Of a DNA stretch of 14,536 nucleotides, positions 7,002 to 12,970 are shown in pieces. Under the pieces are notes generated by a model, which saw only the letters and a list, made by a program, of their open reading frames with translations, searched no databases and had not been told where the DNA came from. The DNA lies in the NCBI GenBank assembly GCA_000431775.1, contig FR888204.1, positions 1-14,536 on the forward strand, read 5' to 3'. This DNA is from Clostridium sp. CAG:413. Lineage in GTDB: Bacteria > Bacillota > Clostridia > Oscillospirales > Acutalibacteraceae. Positions within the stretch are counted from its first letter, which is position 1, and each line of letters starts with the position of its first letter. A program made the position numbers and the translations under genes.

Positions 7002-8558
7002 TTATTCCCATTCCACCGTCGCAGGGGGTTTGGAAGTTATATCGTAAACTATACGGTTGATCCCCCTTACCTCGTTGACTATCCTTGTGGATATGCGGTC
7101 GAGCAGCTCATAGGGGATCCGTACCCACTCTGCGGTCATGAAGTCGTCGGTCTTAACGGCTCTGAGGGCAAGAACTCTGTCATAGGTCCTGCCGTCGCCC
7201 ATAACGCCGACGGAGCGCAGATCGGTGAGCACTGCAAAATATTGATTCATGTTTTTGTCTTCTCCGCTTGCGGCTATCTCGCTCCTCATTATGTAGTCCG
7301 CTTCACGCAGGATATCGGCTTTCTCCTTGGTGATGTCGCCGATTATACGCACTGCGAGACCGGGGCCGGGGAACGGCTGGCGCATTACAACGGATTCAGA
7401 GAGGCCAAGCTCCCTGCCGAGCGCCCTGACCTCGTCCTTAAAGAGGTGGTCGAGCGGCTCGATGATGCCCTTGAATCTTGCGATGACCTCGGGCGGGAGC
7501 AGGCGGTTGTGGTGGCTCTTGATGACGTCCGCGTCACCTTTGCCTGATTCTATAACGTCGGGGTAAATAGTGCCCTGAGCGAGGAAGTCACGGTTGGTTA
7601 TGCCGAATTTATCCGCCTCGTCGCGGAATACATAGCCGAATTCGGCGCCGATTATGTGCCTTTTCTCCTGCGGGTCGGTCACCCCCGCGAGCTTTGAGAG
7701 GAATCTCTCCTCGGCATTGACTCGCACGAAGTTGATATCCCACTTGGCGAAGGCGGCTTCGATCTCGTCGCCCTCGTTCTTACGCATAAGGCCGTGATCG
7801 ACGAATACGCAGGTCAGGCGGCTGCCTATGGCGTTGCCGAGCAGCGCCGCAAGCACCGATGAATCCACGCCGCCGGAGAGAGCGAGCAGCACTCTGCCGT
7901 CGCCTATCTCGGCTCTCAGGTGCTCAACGGTCGTCTTGCAGAAGTCGCCCATAGTCCAGTCGCCCTTTGCGCCGCAGATCTCAAACAGGAAGTTCTTTAT
8001 CATCTGCTTGCCGTACCGGGTATGGTTGACCTCGGGGTGGAACTGCACGCCGTAGAAGCCTCGCTCGACGTCGGCTATCGCCACGTTGGGGCAGGCGTCG
8101 CTGTGGGCGACAAGGGCGAATTCCGTCGGCAGGTCGGACATATAATCGCCGTGGCTCATCCAGCTTATGCTCTGCTCGGGCAGGCCCTTAAAGAGCGGGC
8201 AGGAGGTGTCAAAATAAGTCTCGGTCTTGCCGTATTCCCTTGCGGAATCGCTCTGGGCGGGCGAGACCTTGCCGCCGAGGGTGTAAGCTATGAGCTGGCA
8301 GCCGTAGCAGATGCCGAGGATGGGTATGCCGAGCTTGAATATCTCGGGGTCGACCTTGGGGGAGGACTCCTCATACACGCTGTTGGGGCCGCCGGTGAAG
8401 ATTATGCCGATAGGCTTCTCCGCTTTTATCTCCTCGAGCGGAGTGGAGTACGGCTTTATCTCGCAATACACGCTGCATTCGCGCACGCGCCTTGCGATAA
8501 GCTGATTATATTGACCGCCGAAGTCAAGGACGATTACTTTTTCCTGTTGTGAGATCAT
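7002..8558 (-). CDS. guaA: GMP synthase, glutamine-hydrolysing
   Basis: This 518-residue enzyme converts XMP, ATP and glutamine to GMP. The class I glutamine amidotransferase domain has the nucleophile Cys84 in 'GICYGCQ' and 'FHPE' with His174 and Glu176, completing the triad. The ATP-pyrophosphatase domain starts near '[12 protein letters not shown]' (P-loop 228-234), and the C-terminal dimerisation part contains '[13 protein letters not shown]' and ends '[10 protein letters not shown]', all typical. The ATG at 8558 is chosen over one at 8579: GGAGGT (8563-8568) fits it, and the predicted start of transcription near 8575 lies downstream of 8579. It is followed closely by the GNAT gene and then asnB, another glutamine amidotransferase. 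Confidence 0.96.
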   Translation of the reverse strand: MISQQEKVIVLDFGGQYNQLIARRVRECSVYCEIKPYSTPLEEIKAEKPIGIIFTGGPNSVYEESSPKVDPEIFKLGIPILGICYGCQLIAYTLGGKVSPAQSDSAREYGKTETYFDTSCPLFKGLPEQSISWMSHGDYMSDLPTEFALVAHSDACPNVAIADVERGFYGVQFHPEVNHTRYGKQMIKNFLFEICGAKGDWTMGDFCKTTVEHLRAEIGDGRVLLALSGGVDSSVLAALLGNAIGSRLTCVFVDHGLMRKNEGDEIEAAFAKWDINFVRVNAEERFLSKLAGVTDPQEKRHIIGAEFGYVFRDEADKFGITNRDFLAQGTIYPDVIESGKGDADVIKSHHNRLLPPEVIARFKGIIEPLDHLFKDEVRALGRELGLSESVVMRQPFPGPGLAVRIIGDITKEKADILREADYIMRSEIAASGEDKNMNQYFAVLTDLRSVGVMGDGRTYDRVLALRAVKTDDFMTAEWVRIPYELLDRISTRIVNEVRGINRIVYDITSKPPATVEWE

Positions 8559-8581
8559 TTTTACCTCCGAAAATAGCAAGT

Positions 8582-8610
8582 TTTATACTAATAATATTAC
8601 TCTTCGTCAA
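8582..8610 (-). promoter_or_regulatory. guaA promoter
   Basis: On the minus strand TTGACG (8605-8610) and TATAAA (8582-8587) are separated by 17 bases. Transcription would start near 8575, giving a leader of about 17 bases with the ribosome site in it. That leaves no room for a purine riboswitch or attenuator. It lies in the 85-base gap after glnN; I saw no clear glnN terminator there. Confidence 0.7.
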
Positions 8611-8643
8611 ACTTTGCAAGCGGAAAGCGGAAAAATAATTATC

Positions 8644-10734
8644 TTACCTTACGCCGAAAAGCAGCTCGCCGTATGAGGGATACGGCCATGCCTCGGCGGA
8701 GGAGACGGTCTCCATCTCGTCGACCGCTATGCGAAGCTCTCTCATGTCGTCGAGAATGGTTGATTTATAGAATTCCGCGAGCTCCACCATGTCGTCGACC
8801 GACTTGGAGGTGAGCAGATCCTGCTCGAGCTTCTTCACCGTTCTGTGGGCTGCGCCGATGAGGGCGGTGAGCATCTTGAGGCTGTCCTTCTCGTAGGAGC
8901 AGTCGGCGTCGGGGAGCACGGCGATCTTCTTCGCGACAGCGTCGCCGAGCTGAGCCGAGTAGCCGCTCATTGCGGGCAGGATATCCTTGCGTACCATGTC
9001 GAGCATGGTGAGCGCCTCAATGTTTATGATCTTGCAGTAGTTCTCAAGGCGCACCTCGTGACGGGCGGTGAATTCCTCAAGGGTAAATACCTTGTGGGAG
9101 GTGAAGAGGTCAACATTCTTTTTGTCAAGCATATGTGCAAGCGCGTCGGGGGTGGTCTTGAGGTTTGAAAGCCCTCTCTTCTCCGCCTCGGCTACCCAGG
9201 ATTCGTCGTAGCCGTCGCCGTTAAAGATTATGCGCTTGTGTTCTTTTATCGTCTTTTTGATGAGATCGTGCAGAGCGCCCTCAAAGTCCTCGGCGCCCTC
9301 AAGCTCGTCGGCAAACTGCTTCAGCTCCTCGGCAACGGTCGTGTTCAGCACGGTGTTGGCGCAGGAGATGGAGGAGGCGGAGCCGAGCATACGGAATTCA
9401 AACTTGTTGCCCGTGAAAGCGAAGGGCGAGGTCCTGTTCCTGTCGGTGGTGTCCTTCGGGAATTTCGGAAGGGTGTGGACGCCGATACGCATGATGTCTC
9501 TCTCTTTGGCGTCGTATTCACGGTCGTCCTCTATCGTTTCAAGGATATCCGAAAGATCGGAGCCGAGGAACATCGAGACGATTGCGGGCGGCGCTTCGTT
9601 CGCGCCGAGACGGTGGTCGTTGCCTGCGGAGGCGACGGAGATACGCAGCATATCCTGATATTCATCGACCGCCTTGATAACGGCGCACAGGAAGAGCAGG
9701 AACTGAGCGTTCTCATAGGGGGTTTCGCCCGGCTCAAGCAGGTTTACGCCGGTGTCGGTCGATATCGACCAGTTATTGTGTTTGCCGCTGCCGTTGACCC
9801 CGGCAAAGGGCTTCTCGTGGAGCAGGCAGACCATGTCGTGTTTCTTTGCGACCTTCTGCATTATCTCCATGGTGAGCTGGTTGTGATCTGCGGCAATATT
9901 GGTGGTGGTGAAGATGGGCGCCATTTCGTGCTGAGCGGGGGCGACCTCATTATGCTCGGTCTTGGCAAGCACGCCGACCTTCCAAAGCTCGTCGTTCAGC
10001 TCCTTCATAAATGCGGCGACTCTCGGCTTGATAGCGCCGAAGTAATGGTCGTCAAGCTCCTGACCCTTGGGAGGTCTTGCGCCGAAAAGGGTTCTGCCGG
10101 TATATATAAGGTCTTTTCTCTGATCATAGAGCTTCTTGTCAACAAGGAAGTATTCCTGCTCGGGGCCGACGGTGGTCTTGACCGAGGAGACATCCTCATT
10201 GCCGAAGAGCTTCAGCACTCTCATCGCCTGACGGTTGATGGCTTCCATTGAGCGGAGCAGCGCTGTCTTCTGATCGAGCGCCTCGCCGCCGTAGGAGCAG
10301 AACACGGTGGGTATGCAGAGCACGCCGTCTTTAATAAATGTATAGGAGGTGGCGTCCCATGCGGTGTAGCCCCGCGCCTCAAAAGTGGCTCTAAGGCCGC
10401 CGGAGGGGAACGAGGAGGCGTCCGGCTCGCCCTTGATAAGCTCCTTGCCGGAGAATTCCATTATGACCTTGCCGCCCTTGGGGGAGATGAAGCTGTCGTG
10501 CTTTTCTGCGGTGATGCCCGTCATCGGCTGGAACCAATGCGTGAAGTGGGTGGCGCCTTTCTCGATAGCCCAGTCCTTCATAGCGTTTGCAACGACGTTC
10601 GCAACGCCGAGGTCAAGGTGCTTGCCGTTCTTTATCGTTTTTTGAAGCGCCTTGTAGGTTTCCTTTGGGAGCCTTGCTTCCATAGTGCTGTCGTCAAAAA
10701 CCATTGAGCCGAAGATTTCCGTTACACTGCTCAT
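8644..10734 (-). CDS. glnN: Glutamine synthetase type III
   Basis: This 696-residue enzyme has the size and architecture of GSIII (about 700 residues, against about 450 for GSI). It makes glutamine from glutamate, ammonia and ATP. Visible are the GSIII N-terminal motif '[12 protein letters not shown]' (62-73), the metal-binding acidic strand 'GPEQEYF' (Glu192, Glu194), '[11 protein letters not shown]' (260-270), '[10 protein letters not shown]' with His319, and '[12 protein letters not shown]' (372-383), which holds the catalytic flap Glu380. AGGAG stands upstream of the ATG at 10734. It is preceded by a roughly 160-nt leader with two ANTAR-type hairpins and a terminator, so expression is probably set by antitermination. 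It diverges from glnA. Confidence 0.96.
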   Translation of the reverse strand: MSSVTEIFGSMVFDDSTMEARLPKETYKALQKTIKNGKHLDLGVANVVANAMKDWAIEKGATHFTHWFQPMTGITAEKHDSFISPKGGKVIMEFSGKELIKGEPDASSFPSGGLRATFEARGYTAWDATSYTFIKDGVLCIPTVFCSYGGEALDQKTALLRSMEAINRQAMRVLKLFGNEDVSSVKTTVGPEQEYFLVDKKLYDQRKDLIYTGRTLFGARPPKGQELDDHYFGAIKPRVAAFMKELNDELWKVGVLAKTEHNEVAPAQHEMAPIFTTTNIAADHNQLTMEIMQKVAKKHDMVCLLHEKPFAGVNGSGKHNNWSISTDTGVNLLEPGETPYENAQFLLFLCAVIKAVDEYQDMLRISVASAGNDHRLGANEAPPAIVSMFLGSDLSDILETIEDDREYDAKERDIMRIGVHTLPKFPKDTTDRNRTSPFAFTGNKFEFRMLGSASSISCANTVLNTTVAEELKQFADELEGAEDFEGALHDLIKKTIKEHKRIIFNGDGYDESWVAEAEKRGLSNLKTTPDALAHMLDKKNVDLFTSHKVFTLEEFTARHEVRLENYCKIINIEALTMLDMVRKDILPAMSGYSAQLGDAVAKKIAVLPDADCSYEKDSLKMLTALIGAAHRTVKKLEQDLLTSKSVDDMVELAEFYKSTILDDMRELRIAVDEMETVSSAEAWPYPSYGELLFGVR

Positions 10735-10765
10735 TTTTCTTACTCCTTTACATCATTTAAATGAG

Positions 10766-10815
10766 AAAAGCGACAAGGGGATTTATGGTGCTGCCATAAC
10801 GACGCCCTTGTCGCT
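10766..10815 (-). terminator. Leader terminator of glnN (attenuator)
   Basis: On the minus strand the arm 10815-10805 (AGCGACAAGGG) pairs perfectly over 11 positions with 10779-10769 (CCCTTGTCGCT). An apical stem (10799-10794 with 10788-10783) carries the loop CAGCA, and a TTTTCTC tail follows. It ends about 30 bases before the glnN ATG, inside the leader, so it should stop transcription before the gene. Its 5' arm is the same RNA as the second ANTAR-type hairpin. Confidence 0.82.
10798..10815 (-). promoter_or_regulatory. ANTAR-type antiterminator hairpin P2 in the glnN leader
   Basis: On the minus strand AGCGAC (10815-10810) pairs with GTCGTT (10803-10798; one G-U pair) around the six-base loop AAGGGC, which has A at loop position 1 and G at position 4. 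All of its 5' arm and half of its loop (AAGG plus the next G) belong to the terminator arm, so this hairpin and the terminator cannot coexist. That is the expected geometry for the second hairpin of an ANTAR target. Confidence 0.75.
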
Positions 10816-10847
10816 GAATTTTGTAATATTGCCATGAAAATGAAAAT

Positions 10848-10875
10848 CCGCAGACAGCATCGTTGCTGTCTGCGG
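10848..10875 (-). promoter_or_regulatory. ANTAR-type antiterminator hairpin P1 in the glnN leader
   Basis: On the minus strand an 11-pair perfect stem (10875-10865 with 10858-10848, CCGCAGACAGC/GCTGTCTGCGG) closes the six-base loop AACGAT, with A at position 1 and G at position 4. No T run follows, so it is not a terminator. Thirty-two bases separate it from the second hairpin. Two such hairpins in tandem are the known recognition element of ANTAR proteins such as EutV. Confidence 0.78.
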
Positions 10876-10900
10876 CGTCCTTGTCGCTTTTATGCTAGGC

Positions 10901-10929
10901 ATTTTACCACCATGAAATCGGTTTGTCAA
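10901..10929 (-). promoter_or_regulatory. glnN promoter
   Basis: The minus strand has TTGACA (10924-10929), a 17-base spacer and TAAAAT (10901-10906), placing the start of transcription near 10894. The resulting leader of about 160 nt contains both ANTAR-type hairpins and the attenuator. Confidence 0.78.
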
Positions 10930-10970
10930 TAGGTTTCTGAAATTTTTTCACCTTTTTGGCGAAAATGCCG

Positions 10971-10999
10971 TTGACAATGCACGAGGATATGAGTATAAT
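10971..10999 (+). promoter_or_regulatory. glnA promoter, full consensus
   Basis: TTGACA (10971-10976), a 17-base spacer and TATAAT (10994-10999) form a perfect sigma-A consensus. Transcription should start near 11004-11006, at the foot of the first leader hairpin. Such a strong promoter with a terminator directly after it implies that control is exerted after initiation. Confidence 0.88.
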
Positions 11000-11003
11000 T
11001 ATG

Positions 11004-11025
11004 CAGTAAACAAGGACGTTTGCTG
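11004..11025 (+). promoter_or_regulatory. ANTAR-type antiterminator hairpin in the glnA leader
   Basis: CAGTAAAC (11004-11011) pairs with GTTTGCTG (11018-11025; eight pairs, one G-U) around the six-base loop AAGGAC, with A at position 1 and G at position 4. The loop and the 3' arm are also the 5' arm of the leader terminator, so the two folds exclude each other. It lies at the very 5' end of the predicted transcript, leaving no room for an upstream partner hairpin. Confidence 0.7.
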
Positions 11026-11064
11026 GTCTGGCGAGGAGCCAGGGCGGCAGCGTCCTCTTTTTTT
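11013..11064 (+). terminator. Leader terminator of glnA (attenuator)
   Basis: AGGAC (11013-11017) pairs with GTCCT (11052-11056), GCTG (11022-11025) with CAGC (11048-11051), and TCTGGC (11027-11032) with GCCAGG (11038-11043) around the loop GAGGA. Seven T follow at 11058-11064. The stem has a four-base bulge and an internal loop. An alternative shorter stem, GAGGAGCC with GGC-AGCG-TCCTC, would end at the same T run. It stands 44 bases before the glnA ATG. Confidence 0.8.
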
Positions 11065-11107
11065 GTGCCAAGCAATGAATTCTCAACGATTTTTATGAGG
11101 TGAGAGT

Positions 11108-12316
11108 ATGATATACACGGCGAGAGAAGTATACGATTTTGTCCGGCAGGAGGATGTCAAATTCATCCGCCTCGCTTTCTGCGACGTGAACGGCAAGCAG
11201 AAAAATATATCCATAACGCCCGACGAATTGCCCAGAGCCTTTTCCGACGGCATTTCGTTTGACGCCTCCGCTATCAAGGGCTTCGGCGACGAGGTTGGCT
11301 CGGATCTGCTGCTCTTCCCCGTGCCCTCGACCCTCAATATTCTCCCGTGGCGGTCTTCGCACGGCAATGTAATAAGAATGTTTTGCTCGATGAAATACCC
11401 CGACGGCACTCAGTTTGAGAAGGATTCGAGGATGATACTCCAAAGAGCCGTCGACGCGGCCGCCGCAAAGGGCGTGAGCGTTCAGTTCGGTGCGGAGTTT
11501 GAATTCTATCTCTTTAATACCGATGAGAAGGGTATGCCCACCGACGAGCCTTTTGACCGCGCGGGTTATATGGACGTCGCCCCCGAGGATAGGGGCGAGA
11601 ACGCCCGCAGAGAGATTTGCCTGACCCTGCTTGAGATGGGCATAAAGCCCGAAAGCTCCCACCATGAGGAGGGCCCGGGTCAGAACGAGATAGACTTCCG
11701 CTACAGCGATGCCATGACTGCCGCCGACAATGCGATGAATTTTATGACCGTCGTCAAGGCTGCCGCTCAGAGGAACGGCATCTACGCCGATTTCTCTCCG
11801 AAGCCTCTGCCCGGTGAGAGCGGCAACGGCCTACATATAAATATGTCGGTCAAGACCGCCGACGGCGAGGATCACACCAACGCATTCATGGCGGGCATAC
11901 TTGCCCATATCAAAGAAATGACCGCTTTTCTCAACCCGACCGAGGATTCATATAAGCGCCTCGGCGAGAAGAAAGCCCCGAAATATATCACATGGTCGCC
12001 CGAAAACCGCTCGCAGCTCATACGCATTCCCGCCGCCAAGGGCGAATACAGGCGCATAGAGCTTCGCTCGCCCGACCCGACGGCGAACCCCTACATCGCA
12101 TATGCTCTGCTCATCATGGCGGGGCTTGACGGCATCGAACGTGAGCTTACCGACCCCGAGGCCGTCAACGTCAATCTTTATAAGGCTGACAGCAGCGTCA
12201 CCGAGCCGCTCGACAGATTGCCCGCGTCGCTCGACGAAGCGGTAGCCGTTGCCGAGGGCAGCGACTTCGTTCGCGGCGTTATCGGTATGAATATCACCGA
12301 TTTTCTCGGCATTTGA
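11108..12316 (+). CDS. glnA: Glutamine synthetase type I-like protein, short, flap Glu replaced by Lys
   Basis: This 402-residue protein is clearly of the clostridial GSI type: 'FDASAIKGF' (51-59), metal ligands 'GAEFEF' (Glu130, Glu132), 'SHHEEGPGQNEIDF' (Glu187, Glu194), 'GNGLHINMS' (His243), 'DSYKRL' (Arg284), 'NRSQLIRIP' (300-308) and 'RRIELRSPDP' (Glu318, Arg320). Two features are odd. The flap motif, normally ...EAP, reads GEKKAP (286-291), with Lys289 in place of the Glu that takes a proton from bound ammonium (Glu327 in Salmonella). The C terminus stops at 'NITDFLGI', about 35-45 residues short of the family's tail. It may be an active enzyme, a weak one, or a regulatory homologue. 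GAGG precedes the ATG by seven bases. The nitR-like gene follows after 14 bases. Confidence 0.9.
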   Translation: MIYTAREVYDFVRQEDVKFIRLAFCDVNGKQKNISITPDELPRAFSDGISFDASAIKGFGDEVGSDLLLFPVPSTLNILPWRSSHGNVIRMFCSMKYPDGTQFEKDSRMILQRAVDAAAAKGVSVQFGAEFEFYLFNTDEKGMPTDEPFDRAGYMDVAPEDRGENARREICLTLLEMGIKPESSHHEEGPGQNEIDFRYSDAMTAADNAMNFMTVVKAAAQRNGIYADFSPKPLPGESGNGLHINMSVKTADGEDHTNAFMAGILAHIKEMTAFLNPTEDSYKRLGEKKAPKYITWSPENRSQLIRIPAAKGEYRRIELRSPDPTANPYIAYALLIMAGLDGIERELTDPEAVNVNLYKADSSVTEPLDRLPASLDEAVAVAEGSDFVRGVIGMNITDFLGI

Positions 12317-12330
12317 CGGGGGTGACGGTT

Positions 12331-12915
12331 ATGACGAGCGGGAGAACGCAATACCGTGTTCTTATCGTTTCTGCCGTCGAGAAAATATACGAGTATATCA
12401 CCGAGATCCTGCCTCCCGGCGAATTTTCACCGATACTGCGAGCCGCCAGCGCAGGCGAGGCAAAGCGTATGCTTGTTTCCGACGAAGCAGATATAGTAAT
12501 AATAAATACGCCGCTGCCCGATGAATTCGGCACGGAGCTTGCCCTCGACCTCTCCGGGGGCACGGCGGGTGTGCTGCTCCTTGTGAAGAACGATTATTTC
12601 GACCAGGTGTGCTACAAGGTCGAGCGCGAGGGAGTGCTCACCGTCGGCAAGCCGAGCTCGAAGCAGACTCTTTACGGCGCGGTCAAGCTCGCCGCCGCAA
12701 TGAGCGCAAGGCTCGCCAAAATGGAGCGCAAAAATAAAACGCTCCAGGAAAAAATGGCGGATATCCGCACGGTCAACCGTGCCAAATGGCTGCTTATCGA
12801 GAATCTCAACATGACCGAGAGGGACGCCCATTATTATATTGAGAAGCAGGCTATGAATATGCGGCTCTCGCGCCACGAGGTGGCGGAGAACATAATCCGC
12901 ACCTATGATAAGTAA
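12331..12915 (+). CDS. nitR: ANTAR-domain RNA-binding antiterminator, NitR-like, with degenerate receiver
   Basis: This 194-residue protein has an N-terminal receiver-like fold (about 8-120), a charged helical linker (about 124-148) and a C-terminal ANTAR domain (about 140-190: 'NRAKWLLIENLNMTERDAHYYI' region and 'HEVAENIIR'). ANTAR domains bind paired hairpins with A1/G4 six-base loops and prevent terminator formation. The receiver lacks the chemistry of phosphorylation: strand 1 ends 'VLIVSAVE' (no acidic pair), strand 3 ends 'IVIINTP' with Asn59 in place of Asp, and only Lys107 remains. The gene directly follows glnA, as nitR does in solventogenic clostridia. ATG at 12331 is chosen for its GGGGGTGA site; a TTG at 12313 overlapping the glnA stop is the alternative. 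Likely targets are the glnN and glnA leaders. Confidence 0.85.
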   Translation: MTSGRTQYRVLIVSAVEKIYEYITEILPPGEFSPILRAASAGEAKRMLVSDEADIVIINTPLPDEFGTELALDLSGGTAGVLLLVKNDYFDQVCYKVEREGVLTVGKPSSKQTLYGAVKLAAAMSARLAKMERKNKTLQEKMADIRTVNRAKWLLIENLNMTERDAHYYIEKQAMNMRLSRHEVAENIIRTYDK

Positions 12916-12925
12916 ATAAATCAAC

Positions 12926-12954
12926 CTGAACCACTATTCGATTGCCCGGTTCAG
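12926..12954 (+). other. Hairpin between nitR and pyrG
   Basis: CTGAACC (12926-12932) pairs with GGTTCAG (12948-12954) around a 15-base loop, ending two bases before the GGGAG ribosome site of pyrG. No T run follows, so it is not a terminator. It may be a processing or stabilising stem. It does not resemble the pyrG reiterative-transcription attenuator of Bacillus. Confidence 0.4.
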
Positions 12955-12970
12955 AAGGGAGTAATAATAT

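Larger units (their letters stand above)
10735..11107. other. Divergent glnN/glnA regulatory region
   Basis: This 373-base stretch without a gene is almost fully explained by regulation: the glnN leader (about 10735-10894), the glnN promoter, a 41-base AT-rich spacer (10930-10970) between the two -35 boxes, the glnA promoter and the glnA leader (about 11004-11107). The spacer contains only a weak GGC-GAAAAT-GCC hairpin. The minus-strand reading frame that crosses the region has no family features and is disregarded. Confidence 0.8.

Noticed and set aside
8559..8579. Upstream ATG at 8579 for guaA
   Set aside because: It lies before the predicted transcription start and upstream of the GGAGGT site that serves the ATG at 8558.
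9238..10251. Long plus-strand open frame of 337 codons opposite glnN
   Set aside because: It lies wholly inside the certain glnN gene; GC-rich codons rarely give stops on the opposite strand, and the translation is low in conserved features.
10904..11086. Minus-strand open frame of 60 codons across the glnN/glnA divergent region
   Set aside because: It overlaps both promoters and the glnA leader hairpins, has no ribosome site and resembles no family.
10735..11107. Glutamine riboswitch (glnA or downstream-peptide RNA)
   Set aside because: The conserved core sequences of those riboswitches were not seen; the A1/G4 six-base loops and overlapping terminators explain both leaders better.
12926..12954. 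Terminator between the ANTAR gene and pyrG
   Set aside because: The stem is only seven pairs with a 15-base loop and no T run follows.
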